Virus record (IMG/VR): IMGVR_UViG_3300036884_000010
Span: 1-23,301 of that record
From: a virus
Strand: one strand, 5' to 3'
Length of the DNA stretch: 23,301 bases
Shown: piece after piece, positions 1 through 5,470 of the stretch
Numbering within the stretch: position 1 is the first letter of the stretch
Layout: every line of letters starts with the position of its first letter
Program-made: the position numbers and the translations under genes
The notes under the pieces: model-generated
Databases searched by the model: none
Told to the model about the DNA's origin: nothing
The model's input: the letters and a program-made list of their open reading frames with translations, nothing else

Positions 1-101
1 TTACATGTTATGATTGTTTTGATAAGCTGAGTCTTGCGAAAAAGGCAATCTTGAAATATTCCAGAAAATACGAAATTGTAGAAAGTTCCGACAATGCGTA
101 A
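1..101 (+). CDS. C-terminal end of an unknown protein (5' end outside window)
   Basis: A reading frame is open from base 3 to the TAA at 99-101 and runs off the left edge, leaving 32 residues. The visible tail starts with a Cys-Tyr-Asp-Cys (CxxC-type) pair followed by a Lys-rich stretch, as at the end of a small zinc-binding protein. Its stop overlaps the upstream candidate start (ATG at 94) of the next gene, as in the tight gene packing further right. The function cannot be assigned. Confidence 0.5.
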   Translation, partial: TCYDCFDKLSLAKKAILKYSRKYEIVESSDNA

Positions 102-162
102 AATACCACTATTTGACGAAGTTCTTGTTATAGTAAGAAATAATTTATCAAAGGGGAAAGCT

Positions 163-384
163 ATGGAAAGCATATTTGGTTATACAGTTAAAAATTTACA
201 CAACAATATTGCAGGAGAAACAGCGTATAAATTGACCGGCAAGCGCGGTGCCGTATATTCACTTATACGCCATCAAAAGCAACCTGATAAAATGTACGTT
301 GTTAGCAGTAACATGACTATTTGTAGCATAAAAGGCAATTATACTTTTAGTGACAAAAAAGGCTATTTAGAGGCGTTATCATGA
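163..384 (+). CDS. Hypothetical phage protein, 73 aa
   Basis: I do not recognise this gene. The frame is open from an ATG at 94 (96 residues), but that start has no convincing ribosome-binding site. The internal ATG at 163 is preceded by AAAGGGG at a six-base spacing, the same leader type used by neighbours at 1000 and 4332, so I prefer it. The shorter product is basic and soluble, with no membrane segment. Its stop overlaps the next ATG (ATGA at 381-384), which implies translational coupling. If the 94 start is used, 23 N-terminal residues are added. Confidence 0.6.
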   Translation: MESIFGYTVKNLHNNIAGETAYKLTGKRGAVYSLIRHQKQPDKMYVVSSNMTICSIKGNYTFSDKKGYLEALS

Positions 385-539
385 TACCTGAGGAACTTTT
401 AGATCACAAAACAGATTGTTATTGTTTTAAATGTCAAGCCTATTTCGGGCACAGTAGATGCGGCGTTATGGGTTATGATGAACGTAACCCATTAAATACA
501 TGGCGTGGATTTTTAGCGATTAAATACGGAAAGGATTGA
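381..539 (+). CDS. Small Cys-containing hypothetical protein, 52 aa
   Basis: A 52-residue frame starts in an ATGA overlap with the preceding stop. Four cysteines (a CYCFKC cluster near residues 13-18 and one at 27) and histidines at 9 and 24 suggest that a metal ion may be bound, though the spacing is not a classic zinc ribbon. The tail (NPLNTWRGFLAIKYG) is not one I can place. It sits in a plus-strand run with the genes on either side. Function unknown. Confidence 0.6.
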   Translation: MIPEELLDHKTDCYCFKCQAYFGHSRCGVMGYDERNPLNTWRGFLAIKYGKD

Positions 540-544
540 TACCG

Positions 545-736
545 ATGAAAAAATATCTTTACATGTATTTATACATTTTGCTAGTTATCGCTTTTGAATA
601 TGTCACTACTGTTTATATTTGTTCTTTAAATTTTAGTTACAATATGGGTTTGATAGTTTTGTTTGTATCAATAGGTATATTGGCACCTGTTTATATTTGG
701 TTGTTTTGTAAGTTGTTTAAAATCACTATATTCTAA
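545..736 (+). CDS. Small integral membrane protein, 63 aa, two TM segments
   Basis: The protein starts MKKYLYMYLY and has two hydrophobic stretches (roughly residues 5-25 and 33-57) separated by a short polar turn, so it is probably a two-pass inner-membrane protein. ATG 545 is chosen because GGAAAGG lies about ten bases upstream; a TTG at 536 overlapping the previous stop would add three residues. A perfect inverted repeat follows directly, so this may end a transcription unit. Small membrane proteins are common in phage early regions (holin-like, superinfection exclusion or host takeover), but nothing here separates these. Confidence 0.65.
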   Translation: MKKYLYMYLYILLVIAFEYVTTVYICSLNFSYNMGLIVLFVSIGILAPVYIWLFCKLFKITIF

Positions 737-740
737 TTAT

Positions 741-782
741 CATATATTCAAAGTTCGATATGTTTTGACCTTTGAATATATG
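741..782. repeat. Perfect 13-bp inverted repeat (AT-rich hairpin)
   Basis: CATATATTCAAAG at 741-753 is exactly complementary to CTTTGAATATATG at 770-782, with a 16-base loop. It begins four bases after a stop codon. The stem is AT-rich and only a short TTTT follows, so it is a weak intrinsic terminator at best; a protein-binding site is the alternative. Confidence 0.6.
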
Positions 783-839
783 AATGTTTTAATGTAATTA
801 CCATTTAAACTGATTTTTAAATTTAAAACTATTAGCTAA

Positions 840-923
840 TTAACTGCCGTCACTTACCTATTAACTGCGATTAGTTGCTTTAACTGCCGATAGTTGTTTT
901 AACTGCATTAACTGCATTAACTG
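840..923 (+). repeat. TTAACTG array, six copies
   Basis: TTAACTG begins at 840, 861, 880, 899, 908 and 917, giving steps of 21, 19, 19, 9 and 9 bases, close to one or two DNA turns. All copies are on the plus strand, and five of them are followed by C. The array ends eight bases before a -35-like TTGACA, so it could be an operator or upstream element for that promoter. It is the densest cluster of a heptamer found throughout 840-12765. Confidence 0.85.
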
Positions 924-930
924 CCTTAAA

Positions 931-961
931 TTGACAACGTAGTAATAAAGAGTAGTATAGT
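931..961 (+). promoter_or_regulatory. Sigma70-like promoter for the 1000-onward operon
   Basis: TTGACA at 931-936 is followed after 16 bases by TAGTAT (953-958), or after 19 by TATAGT (956-961). It lies immediately downstream of the six-copy TTAACTG array and about 40 bases ahead of the first gene of a run of plus-strand genes. The -35 is a perfect match; the exact -10 is uncertain. Confidence 0.55.
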
Positions 962-999
962 AATTAAGTTTACTAACTAAAGTATTGAAAGGGGACGTT

Positions 1000-1182
1000 A
1001 TGAAAAACTTATTTGCACAAGTAGCAGAATTAAATAAAAACCTATATCACGCTTGCGATAGTTGCGGAAAAATTACAGAATTAAGACCTTACAACAATAA
1101 TGAATTGACGGATCACAATGATAATTTATGGCACTTGTGTAAAGACTGTTATCCTAAAAGTATTGAAAGGGGGACGTTATGA
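1000..1182 (+). CDS. Zinc-ribbon-like small protein, 60 aa
   Basis: The start is ATG 1000, with GAAAGGGG at good spacing; in-frame codons to 985 lack a better site. Two pairs, CDSC near residue 18 and CKDC near 46, make a four-cysteine metal-binding module typical of small phage zinc ribbons. The last seven residues (SIERGTL) are encoded by the ribosome-binding cassette of the next gene, and the stop overlaps that gene's ATG. The role may be nucleic-acid or protein binding, but the partner is unknown. Confidence 0.75.
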   Translation: MKNLFAQVAELNKNLYHACDSCGKITELRPYNNNELTDHNDNLWHLCKDCYPKSIERGTL

Positions 1183-1184
1183 AA
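1159..1184 (+). repeat. Duplicated RBS/start cassette (copy 2; copy 1 at 981-1005)
   Basis: The stretch from AGTATTGAAAGGGG to ACGTTATGAAA occurs at 981-1005 and again at 1159-1184, with one extra G in the second copy. Each copy places a strong Shine-Dalgarno before an ATGAAA start. The second copy lies inside the coding sequence of the upstream gene. Confidence 0.75.
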
Positions 1185-1319
1185 GTTTATATCACAGCAC
1201 GTGCATTGTACGCAGTAGAAACAAAGGATAGAACTTTAGTCACGTTTAACACTCTGATTAATGCTAATAGCTTTATACGTTCGCAAAATGAAGTTCCTGT
1301 TTATACTTGGTTTAATTAA
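1179..1319 (+). CDS. Hypothetical small protein, 46 aa
   Basis: This frame begins MKVYITARAL at ATG 1179 after AAAGGGGGACGTT, a strong ribosome-binding site, and overlaps the previous stop. It looks like a small alpha/beta fold with hydrophobic strands near residues 2-12 and 19-30. It has no cysteines and no membrane segment. I do not recognise the family. It is supported by the RBS and by close packing between two other genes. Confidence 0.6.
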   Translation: MKVYITARALYAVETKDRTLVTFNTLINANSFIRSQNEVPVYTWFN

Positions 1320-1354
1320 ATAACCATACCTACAAATAAAGGAGATTGCCTACA

Positions 1355-1612
1355 ATGAAAGTTATAATTGAAAATTTAAGACTCTGCCAAGATTGCACGC
1401 TAGCCGCTGTTAATGATGATTATTCAGGTCTTGACTATTACCTGAATGAAGCAGAATCACTTGAACGTCAAAAGGAAATTGTCGCAGGTCTTGAAAGTCT
1501 CGGATTAGGTCTTGTTTGTGGGGATGATACGGACGAATTTTCAACCAGAAAATGCGATTGTTGTGGTACTAGGTTAGCCGGTGAACGTACTTTGTTTAGT
1601 GTTATAGGTTAA
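1355..1612 (+). CDS. Conserved phage protein with CQDC and CDCCG cysteine motifs, 85 aa
   Basis: ATG 1355 follows AAAGGAG; a TTG nine bases upstream is less likely. The product has an N-terminal CQDC (residues 11-14), then an acidic middle with several Asp/Tyr, and a C-terminal KCDCCGTRLAGERT motif near residues 69-80. This layout matches, from memory, a family of unknown function in many phages of Gram-negative and actinobacterial hosts, where an aromatic-polar stretch precedes a CxCCGxxLxGxR signature. The cysteines suggest metal binding. No enzymatic residues are evident. Confidence 0.75.
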   Translation: MKVIIENLRLCQDCTLAAVNDDYSGLDYYLNEAESLERQKEIVAGLESLGLGLVCGDDTDEFSTRKCDCCGTRLAGERTLFSVIG

Positions 1613-1641
1613 TCAATTAAATAACTAAAAGGGGTAATATT

Positions 1642-1827
1642 ATGTTCAGCGTGCATTTAATAAATTCAAACGGTCAAGGCTCATATTTATCGGTCAAGAG
1701 TAAAAGCGAATGGAAAACAAAAAGAACTGCTGTTAAACACGCTAACGATATTAAAGCATGTAAGCACATGCCGTGGAATACAATGACTGTAGAAGTAGAA
1801 AATGAGTTTGGGGAGGTGTTAAAATGA
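1642..1827 (+). CDS. Hypothetical protein, 61 aa
   Basis: The start ATG 1642 has AAAAGGGG at good spacing. The protein is basic in the middle (SEWKTKRTAVKHAND) and acidic at the C-terminus, with a strand-like VHLI start. Its stop overlaps the next ATG (ATGA at 1824-1827), so the pair is probably translated together. The layout (short strand, helix containing KHAND, strand with TMTVEVENE) is compatible with a small alpha/beta fold. I do not know a function. Confidence 0.65.
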   Translation: MFSVHLINSNGQGSYLSVKSKSEWKTKRTAVKHANDIKACKHMPWNTMTVEVENEFGEVLK

Positions 1828-2069
1828 AAATGACAAAAGAGCATTATAAACACATTGAACAAGCCATTGATGCAATACCTGTAAAACTACGTCAATCGCA
1901 TTTTGCAAGTCTCCAGCTTGACAACCGTGTAAAAGATATTGACAAGCGTTTCCGCTGGGATTGTTTTAACTACGCAGGATTGACACAATTCGCTTGTGAT
2001 ATGCTGTATAAATATCTTGACGATACGCACATTGATACGGCTTTAAAATCCATTATGAAAGGCAAATAA
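1824..2069 (+). CDS. Conserved phage protein of unknown function, 81 aa
   Basis: The sequence has the pattern MKMTKEHYKHIEQAI at the N-terminus, VKDIDKRFRWDCF in the middle and YLDDTHIDTALKSI at the C-terminus. I recall this as a widespread small phage family, especially in proteobacterial phages, where the ending YLNDTHIDTAL is nearly invariant. No biochemical role is established that I know of. It is mostly helical and soluble. Start and length fit the family, and it is coupled by ATGA to the gene before. Confidence 0.8.
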   Translation: MKMTKEHYKHIEQAIDAIPVKLRQSHFASLQLDNRVKDIDKRFRWDCFNYAGLTQFACDMLYKYLDDTHIDTALKSIMKGK

Positions 2070-2070
2070 A

Positions 2071-2205
2071 ATGATATTCACTCACGCGCTATATACTCCA
2101 GACGGTCAATTAATCAGCCGTCACAAGTCACTAGAAAAAGCAACACTAGCTGCGAAGTATTGCAAAACGTGTATTCCTACAATTAAACCTATAAAGGAGA
2201 ATTAA
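2071..2205 (+). CDS. Hypothetical small protein, 44 aa
   Basis: This short frame starts one base after the previous stop. The product begins MIFTHALYTPDGQ and contains a Cys-x2-Cys (CKTC) near residues 31-34. The final residues (IKEN) come from the AAAGGAGAAT ribosome-binding site of the following gene, a recurrent economy in this region. There is no strong RBS of its own, so expression would depend on re-initiation. Function unknown. Confidence 0.5.
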   Translation: MIFTHALYTPDGQLISRHKSLEKATLAAKYCKTCIPTIKPIKEN

Positions 2206-2209
2206 GACA

Positions 2210-2485
2210 ATGACAAAATCAGACTTGAAATATCACGTTTCACAAGGTACAGATTCGCATTTCTTTGAACGTAGTTCTATGAAATTCTTTGGTGATACGA
2301 TGGCTAACTACGGTGTACGTTCTACCGTTATAATCTCAAATTATGACAGTGACGGCAACTATCATAGTGAAGGTGTAAAGCGCGAAGTATGGGAATTATA
2401 CCGTAAACGTGCTGTAAAGCATGGATTGAAAAACAATAGCTATTTTGACAAGGTTACATATTCAAGGGTATTTGAGAAATGCTAG
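2210..2485 (+). CDS. Conserved phage hypothetical protein, 91 aa
   Basis: ATG 2210 has AAAGGAG upstream. Features are HFFERSSMKFFGDTMANYGV near residues 17-36, then a beta-rich middle, then WELYRKRAVKHGLKNNSYF near 61-79. I have a general memory of this pattern (a conserved SSMKFFGDTM segment) in Gram-negative phage and plasmid proteins with no known role. It is soluble with one terminal cysteine. Its 3' end overlaps a microprotein gene by seven bases. Confidence 0.7.
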   Translation: MTKSDLKYHVSQGTDSHFFERSSMKFFGDTMANYGVRSTVIISNYDSDGNYHSEGVKREVWELYRKRAVKHGLKNNSYFDKVTYSRVFEKC

Positions 2486-2544
2486 TAACTGGCGGTATTC
2501 TCTGTCTATTGTGGGCATTATATGACATGTCACAAGGTAATTAA
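2479..2544 (+). CDS. Membrane microprotein, 21 aa (copy A of duplicated module)
   Basis: A 21-residue frame starts inside the end of the preceding gene. It is a single hydrophobic helix ending LLWALYDMSQGN. A second frame at 3369 ends LLWVIYDILQGN, so the two share sequence while the genes around them do not. Both stops sit inside a TTAACTG heptamer, and both are followed by near-identical leaders. Conservation of protein and leader together argues that it is translated. It could be a leader peptide controlling the next gene or a small membrane effector. Confidence 0.55.
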   Translation: MLVTGGILCLLWALYDMSQGN

Positions 2545-2580
2545 CTGCCGTGTATTGCCTTAACTGTTAACACTTAACTA
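2541..2580 (+). repeat. TTAACTG leader array (19/14 spacing)
   Basis: TTAACTG at 2541 and 2560, then TTAACTA at 2574, just before the AAAAGGAG of the gene at 2600. The TAA of the upstream microprotein is bases 2542-2544, inside the first copy. The spacing is the same as in the leader at 3434-3473. Confidence 0.8.
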
Positions 2581-2599
2581 TTAAAAGGAGATTTTATTT

Positions 2600-2887
2600 A
2601 TGAGATGTATTGGCTTGTTTCAAGCGGTAAAACTGCTAAAAGAAAACAATGTAATTTTTGACAATGCGTATGAAAACAAGTTTTTCAATAAAAATTATTT
2701 TGGTGATATTATTTCATATTCAAAAGGTATTCACATTTATTTTAACAATGGTTTTTCTGAAAATATTGCATACTATACACCGGAGACGCAATGCCTGATA
2801 ATTTTTGGCACTGCTAGGGTAGATGGAACACCGCAAGAAAACAGAATGAATGTTGATATCAATTTTACAAGCGAGGTTATATTATGA
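2600..2887 (+). CDS. Hypothetical protein, 95 aa
   Basis: ATG 2600 follows AAAAGGAG in a TTAACTG leader. The protein is rich in Asn, Phe and Tyr with alternating strand-like segments (IHIYFNNGFSENIAYYT near 45-61), suggesting a small beta-rich fold. I do not recognise a family. The stop overlaps the next ATG (ATGA at 2884), so the two are probably co-translated. AT-rich codon use drives much of the Asn/Ile/Lys content. No signal peptide or membrane segment is seen. Confidence 0.65.
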   Translation: MRCIGLFQAVKLLKENNVIFDNAYENKFFNKNYFGDIISYSKGIHIYFNNGFSENIAYYTPETQCLIIFGTARVDGTPQENRMNVDINFTSEVIL

Positions 2888-3375
2888 GACAATCAATGGA
2901 AGAAATAAAGGAATTAGCTACAACAAACGGCAACAATGATGCCATTTACAAAATAGCTACGGATGCCATTGAATCTGATAATAAAGAGCGCAACAAGATA
3001 CGTTTTGACCGTATTAATAACGACGTTAACGGCAACCCACGTTATGTAGTACATTTCCTACAATGCCGTCCTAACGATCAATATAGTTATGGTGATACTT
3101 GCAAGCTAATGAATAAAATAGGCGGTAGGGAGTATCATAATAAGTCATACGGTGGCGGTATTGTGTTTCAATCTTATTCATTAACTGAACTTGAAAACAG
3201 TATTAATGAATTAAAACACGTCATTAACAACGAAAAGGAAATTAACTACAATCTGTTTAAAGGCATTCAATCCGTTATTAAAATTAATGACGTTATAACA
3301 GGTAATGACGGTATTAAATATCGTATTACAGCCAAAACACAAGGTAAGCTTTTTGCGGTAACTGTATCATGTTAA
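2884..3375 (+). CDS. Conserved phage protein with DVNGNPRYVVHF motif, 163 aa
   Basis: The central segment reads RINNDVNGNPRYVVHFLQ (about residues 43-60), followed by a helix with KLMNKIGGREYHNKSYGGG and a strand IVFQSYSL. I recall this block in many phage and plasmid hypothetical proteins of roughly 80-110 residues, with unknown function. This copy carries an N-terminal helix and a C-terminal extension (about 112-163) ending in a strand-rich segment, so it is longer than usual. It starts by ATGA overlap and its 3' end overlaps the second microprotein frame. Confidence 0.75.
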   Translation: MRQSMEEIKELATTNGNNDAIYKIATDAIESDNKERNKIRFDRINNDVNGNPRYVVHFLQCRPNDQYSYGDTCKLMNKIGGREYHNKSYGGGIVFQSYSLTELENSINELKHVINNEKEINYNLFKGIQSVIKINDVITGNDGIKYRITAKTQGKLFAVTVSC

Positions 3376-3437
3376 TGCAAATAGCAGGAGCAGCATGTTT
3401 ATTGTGGGTAATATATGACATATTGCAAGGTAATTAA
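3369..3437 (+). CDS. Membrane microprotein, 22 aa (copy B of duplicated module)
   Basis: This frame starts at ATG 3369 (a second ATG lies at 3375) in overlap with the preceding stop. It encodes a single hydrophobic helix ending LLWVIYDILQGN, matching the 2479 microprotein at 10 of the last 12-13 positions or by conservative change. The stop TAA is inside TTAACTG (3434-3440). The pairing of microprotein and leader at both places is the best evidence that it is a real gene. Confidence 0.55.
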   Translation: MLMQIAGAACLLWVIYDILQGN

Positions 3438-3473
3438 CTGTCTTGTATTGCCTTAACTGTTGACCGTTAACTA
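3434..3473 (+). repeat. TTAACTG leader array (19/14 spacing)
   Basis: TTAACTG at 3434 and 3453 and TTAACTA at 3467, followed by GAAAAGGAG before the ATG at 3494. The layout equals that at 2541-2580, and the bases between the first two copies (TCTTGTATTGCC here, CCGTGTATTGCC there) are also nearly the same. Confidence 0.8.
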
Positions 3474-3493
3474 TTGAAAAGGAGTGCCAAACC

Positions 3494-3691
3494 ATGAAAT
3501 TTGACGCTAAAATTGTACTTATTGACGGCAAAGAATATAAACTTGGTTCTTTATGTTCAGGAACTATAAACAGCAAAACCGGCTTTAATTATTATGTTTT
3601 AAACGATAAAGGCCAAAATTTTAGAATTGTTAACGCTTACCCAAAAGGAACAAAAGTTTTTACAAGTGGTGAACATTTAGAATTTAAATAG
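3494..3691 (+). CDS. Hypothetical small beta-rich protein, 65 aa
   Basis: ATG 3494 lies after AAAAGGAG. The product has short alternating strands with turns at DGKE, NSKTG and NDKG, resembling a small SH3- or OB-like barrel, and has a single cysteine. It contains no catalytic-looking motif. Twenty-six bases downstream of the SD is the gene start; sixteen bases after its stop another well-placed RBS gene begins. The family is not recognised. Confidence 0.65.
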   Translation: MKFDAKIVLIDGKEYKLGSLCSGTINSKTGFNYYVLNDKGQNFRIVNAYPKGTKVFTSGEHLEFK

Positions 3692-3707
3692 AAAGGAGTT
3701 ACAAACC

Positions 3708-3926
3708 ATGAAAATTATATATCAGAAAGAAAGCGAAACTATTCGGCAGATGCCAGAAAATTATCTAATTGCACATAAATCAAATGGTTCTTGGAAAAGT
3801 GAACCTGACTTGGCAGCAAATCTGGAAATTTGTGTAAAGGTTTATAGAACTATAAACCATTCACATGCTAATAAATACATTGCTACAGGTGAGCAAATTA
3901 TAGAAATGGCGTTAAAACTTCAATGA
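3708..3926 (+). CDS. Hypothetical protein, 72 aa
   Basis: ATG 3708 follows GAAAGGAG. The protein is soluble and mixed alpha/beta: an N-terminal strand (MKIIYQ), a polar middle, and a C-terminal helix (GEQIIEMALKLQ). It ends in an ATGA overlap with the gene at 3923, so the two are likely coupled. I do not recognise it and see no metal-binding or catalytic signature. Confidence 0.65.
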   Translation: MKIIYQKESETIRQMPENYLIAHKSNGSWKSEPDLAANLEICVKVYRTINHSHANKYIATGEQIIEMALKLQ

Positions 3927-4069
3927 TTAAAATTACATTCATTCGATACAATAACAAAGATTTTCAAGGTATTGTTTTTGCTGAAACTGAAAAGCAAGCG
4001 GAAATAATTATTGACGGATTAAAGCAATTAAAACATATATCAAATATTAAAAGTGAGGTTATATCGTGA
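3923..4069 (+). CDS. Hypothetical small protein, 48 aa
   Basis: This starts in ATGA overlap with the previous stop and ends in GTGA overlap with the next start. The product MIKITFIRYNNKDFQG then TEKQAEIIIDGLKQL reads as strand-turn-strand-helix. Being flanked on both sides by overlapping start/stop pairs supports translation in one coupled series of three genes (3708, 3923, 4066). Function unknown. Confidence 0.6.
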   Translation: MIKITFIRYNNKDFQGIVFAETEKQAEIIIDGLKQLKHISNIKSEVIS

Positions 4070-4203
4070 AACGTCAAAATATTTCAGGTTTTGAATTTAA
4101 GCTTTTCGGTTATACCGTTGAAATTGTAACTGTATATCATTTTCCGGTATGTATAGCGGTATGGAAATGTGCAAAACTTGTAAAACGCTATGAAATAGCA
4201 TAA
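4066..4203 (+). CDS. Hypothetical small protein, 45 aa, GTG start
   Basis: The GTG at 4066 overlaps the preceding stop (GTGA) and has AGTGAGG about eight bases upstream. The product is short, with a hydrophobic stretch (about residues 17-33) that could be one weak membrane segment, and a basic tail. It is the last gene before a GC-richer, hairpin-forming gap, so it may end the coupled series that starts at 3708. Not recognised. Confidence 0.5.
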   Translation: MKRQNISGFEFKLFGYTVEIVTVYHFPVCIAVWKCAKLVKRYEIA

Positions 4204-4216
4204 AACCGGCTTCACA

Positions 4217-4296
4217 GAATGTCCTAGGAACGCCAAACGACAAGCGGCCAAGGGGATAGCATAGGGTAAAACCTTGACCGCTTAGAGACGATATTC
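4217..4296 (+). ncRNA. Candidate structured RNA element (unknown class)
   Basis: AAGCGGCCAAGG (4242-4253) pairs with CCTTGACCGCTT (4272-4283), a 12-base stem with one mismatch and an 18-base loop. An outer helix is possible between GAATGTC (4217-4223) and GAC plus ATTC (4287-4289, 4293-4296) across a 3-base bulge. The patch is visibly richer in G and C than its surroundings, carries no reading frame of note, and lies between the 4203 stop and an RBS at 4312. It could be a leader element of the 4332 gene, a small RNA or a processing site. No known riboswitch consensus is recognised. Confidence 0.4.
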
Positions 4297-4331
4297 AGAA
4301 TTTCATATATTTAGGAAAGGGGATGTTATTT

Positions 4332-4427
4332 ATGAGAAATTCAAAAAGAGCATGGAGAAACGATTGCAAAAACTTGAATGCTATTAACATTGAAGAAACT
4401 TTTATTAAACTGGCTGTTAACTGTTAA
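4332..4427 (+). CDS. Hypothetical basic microprotein, 31 aa
   Basis: ATG 4332 follows TAGGAAAGGGG, one of the stronger ribosome-binding sites in the window, although the spacing to the ATG is long. The 31-residue product is basic at the N-terminus (MRNSKRAWRND). Its last codons (gtt aac tgt taa) are made from a TTAACTG heptamer. The candidate RNA structure just upstream may control it. It might be a leader peptide rather than an effector. Confidence 0.5.
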   Translation: MRNSKRAWRNDCKNLNAINIEETFIKLAVNC

Positions 4428-4484
4428 GCATTGCTACTTAACTGCCTTGACTTGCTACTTAACTGCCACTAATTACATTAACTG
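4417..4484 (+). repeat. TTAACTG array, four copies (21/21/19 spacing)
   Basis: Copies begin at 4417, 4438, 4459 and 4478. The last is followed directly by AAAGGGG, the ribosome-binding site of the gene at 4498. Two of the intervals contain GCTACTTAACTGCC, a local duplication. Confidence 0.85.
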
Positions 4485-4497
4485 AAAGGGGTTTACA

Positions 4498-5046
4498 ATG
4501 AGAACTGAAACGACAACAAGAAACCTTTATACTTTCGATGAACTGTCAGAAACGGCTAAAGAGAATGCTATAAATCAACTATCAAATATAAACGTAGATT
4601 ATAAATGGTGGGAAAGTGAATATGAGGACGCCGAACAAGTTGGAATAACTATCACAAGTTTTGACTTGGATAGAAATCGACACGCTTGTGCTGATATTCC
4701 AAATTGCCAGGAAACAGCCGAATTGATTTTAAGCAATCACGGTGAAGAATGCGAAACGTATAAAACAGCTAAAACTTTTCTTGACCAGTATTTGCCGATT
4801 AAAGAAAAACGCGATAAATGCGACGATATTTATTCACGTAACAAATACAGAAAATGTTTGTCAGATACACTTGACAGTTTAAAATCTGACTTGGAAACCT
4901 TGACAGAAGATTTTAAACAATCAATAACTGAAGATTATTCTATTATGCTTCAGCATCAATACGAATATCTCTGTTCAAGTGAAGCAATCGAAGAAACCAT
5001 AAAAGCTAATGAATACGAATTTGCTGAAGATGGAGAACTTGCTTAA
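4498..5046 (+). CDS. Conserved phage hypothetical protein, 182 aa (YTFDELSETAKE family)
   Basis: The N-terminus (about residues 10-31) reads LYTFDELSETAKENAINQL, followed by NVDYKWWESEYEDAEQVGI. I recall this start from many phage hypothetical proteins of about 150-200 residues in Gram-negative hosts, without assigned function. The rest is helical and strongly acidic, with predicted coiled-coil character around 108-150 (charged heptads). No catalytic motif is visible. Its TAA stop is embedded in TTAACTG at 5043, and a TTAACTG leader precedes it too. Confidence 0.75.
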   Translation: MRTETTTRNLYTFDELSETAKENAINQLSNINVDYKWWESEYEDAEQVGITITSFDLDRNRHACADIPNCQETAELILSNHGEECETYKTAKTFLDQYLPIKEKRDKCDDIYSRNKYRKCLSDTLDSLKSDLETLTEDFKQSITEDYSIMLQHQYEYLCSSEAIEETIKANEYEFAEDGELA

Positions 5047-5068
5047 CTGTCTTGTGTTACCTTAACTG
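5043..5068 (+). repeat. TTAACTG pair (19-base spacing)
   Basis: Copies begin at 5043 and 5062. The first contains the stop codon of the preceding gene (GCT TAA CTG). The 29 bases from 5043 differ at only a few positions from the leader at 3434, and an AAGAAAGGA ribosome-binding site follows. Confidence 0.8.
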
Positions 5069-5098
5069 TCACTTATTACCTACAAAGAAAGGAATGAT

Positions 5099-5470
5099 AT
5101 GTACATCTGCGAAGAATGCCATAATAAACGTCAAAACCGAAAAGCTTTAGAAAGTCAACCGCTACAATTCATTTACGGTATAAACGAAACATTTACACAT
5201 TCGTGCCCTGAATGCGGTACACGTAAGAAGCAAAAGGCTTTTCAATATCTAAATGCTTATGAGTTAGTTATGGAATTAGAAGAGCTAAAAGAGAAACATG
5301 AAAAACTTGTTGTCCCTGATAGTTTCCCCGTTCAAGGGTATCATTCAGCACAAGACCTGTTTGACCGGTCGAAAGTGTTTCCCGCAATTCTGAATGATGC
5401 TGAAGCAATGCAAAATGCCTTGCAATATGCTGCTGAAATAGAATCAATACTTGAAGAGGTGCAACCATGA
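5099..5470 (+). CDS. Zinc-finger-containing hypothetical protein, 123 aa
   Basis: Two pairs, CEEC (residues 4-7) and CPEC (36-39), form a four-cysteine zinc ribbon at the N-terminus. A helical remainder (about 50-123) with many Glu, Leu and Ala includes a charged stretch MELEELKEKHEKL. ATG 5099 follows AAGAAAGGA; the stop overlaps the next start (ATGA at 5467). The layout, ribbon then helical tail, suits a DNA- or protein-binding adaptor, but I cannot assign a partner. Confidence 0.7.
   Translation: MYICEECHNKRQNRKALESQPLQFIYGINETFTHSCPECGTRKKQKAFQYLNAYELVMELEELKEKHEKLVVPDSFPVQGYHSAQDLFDRSKVFPAILNDAEAMQNALQYAAEIESILEEVQP

Noticed and set aside
94-162. Upstream start at ATG 94 for the first complete gene
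   Set aside because: It has no good ribosome-binding site, while ATG 163 has AAAGGGG. The longer form stays possible.
840-923. TTAACTG array as CRISPR or iteron set
   Set aside because: Units are too short and spacings too variable for CRISPR. Iterons remain possible, but the same motif is scattered over 12 kb, which is not typical of an origin.
4217-4296. Group I intron, tRNA remnant or known riboswitch
   Set aside because: None of the conserved core or consensus sequences that I know is present; only hairpin pairing is visible.
4447-4475. Promoter TTGACT-17-TAATTA before the 4498 gene
   Set aside because: The -10 is poor and the sequence is dominated by TTAACTG repeats, so it was not annotated.
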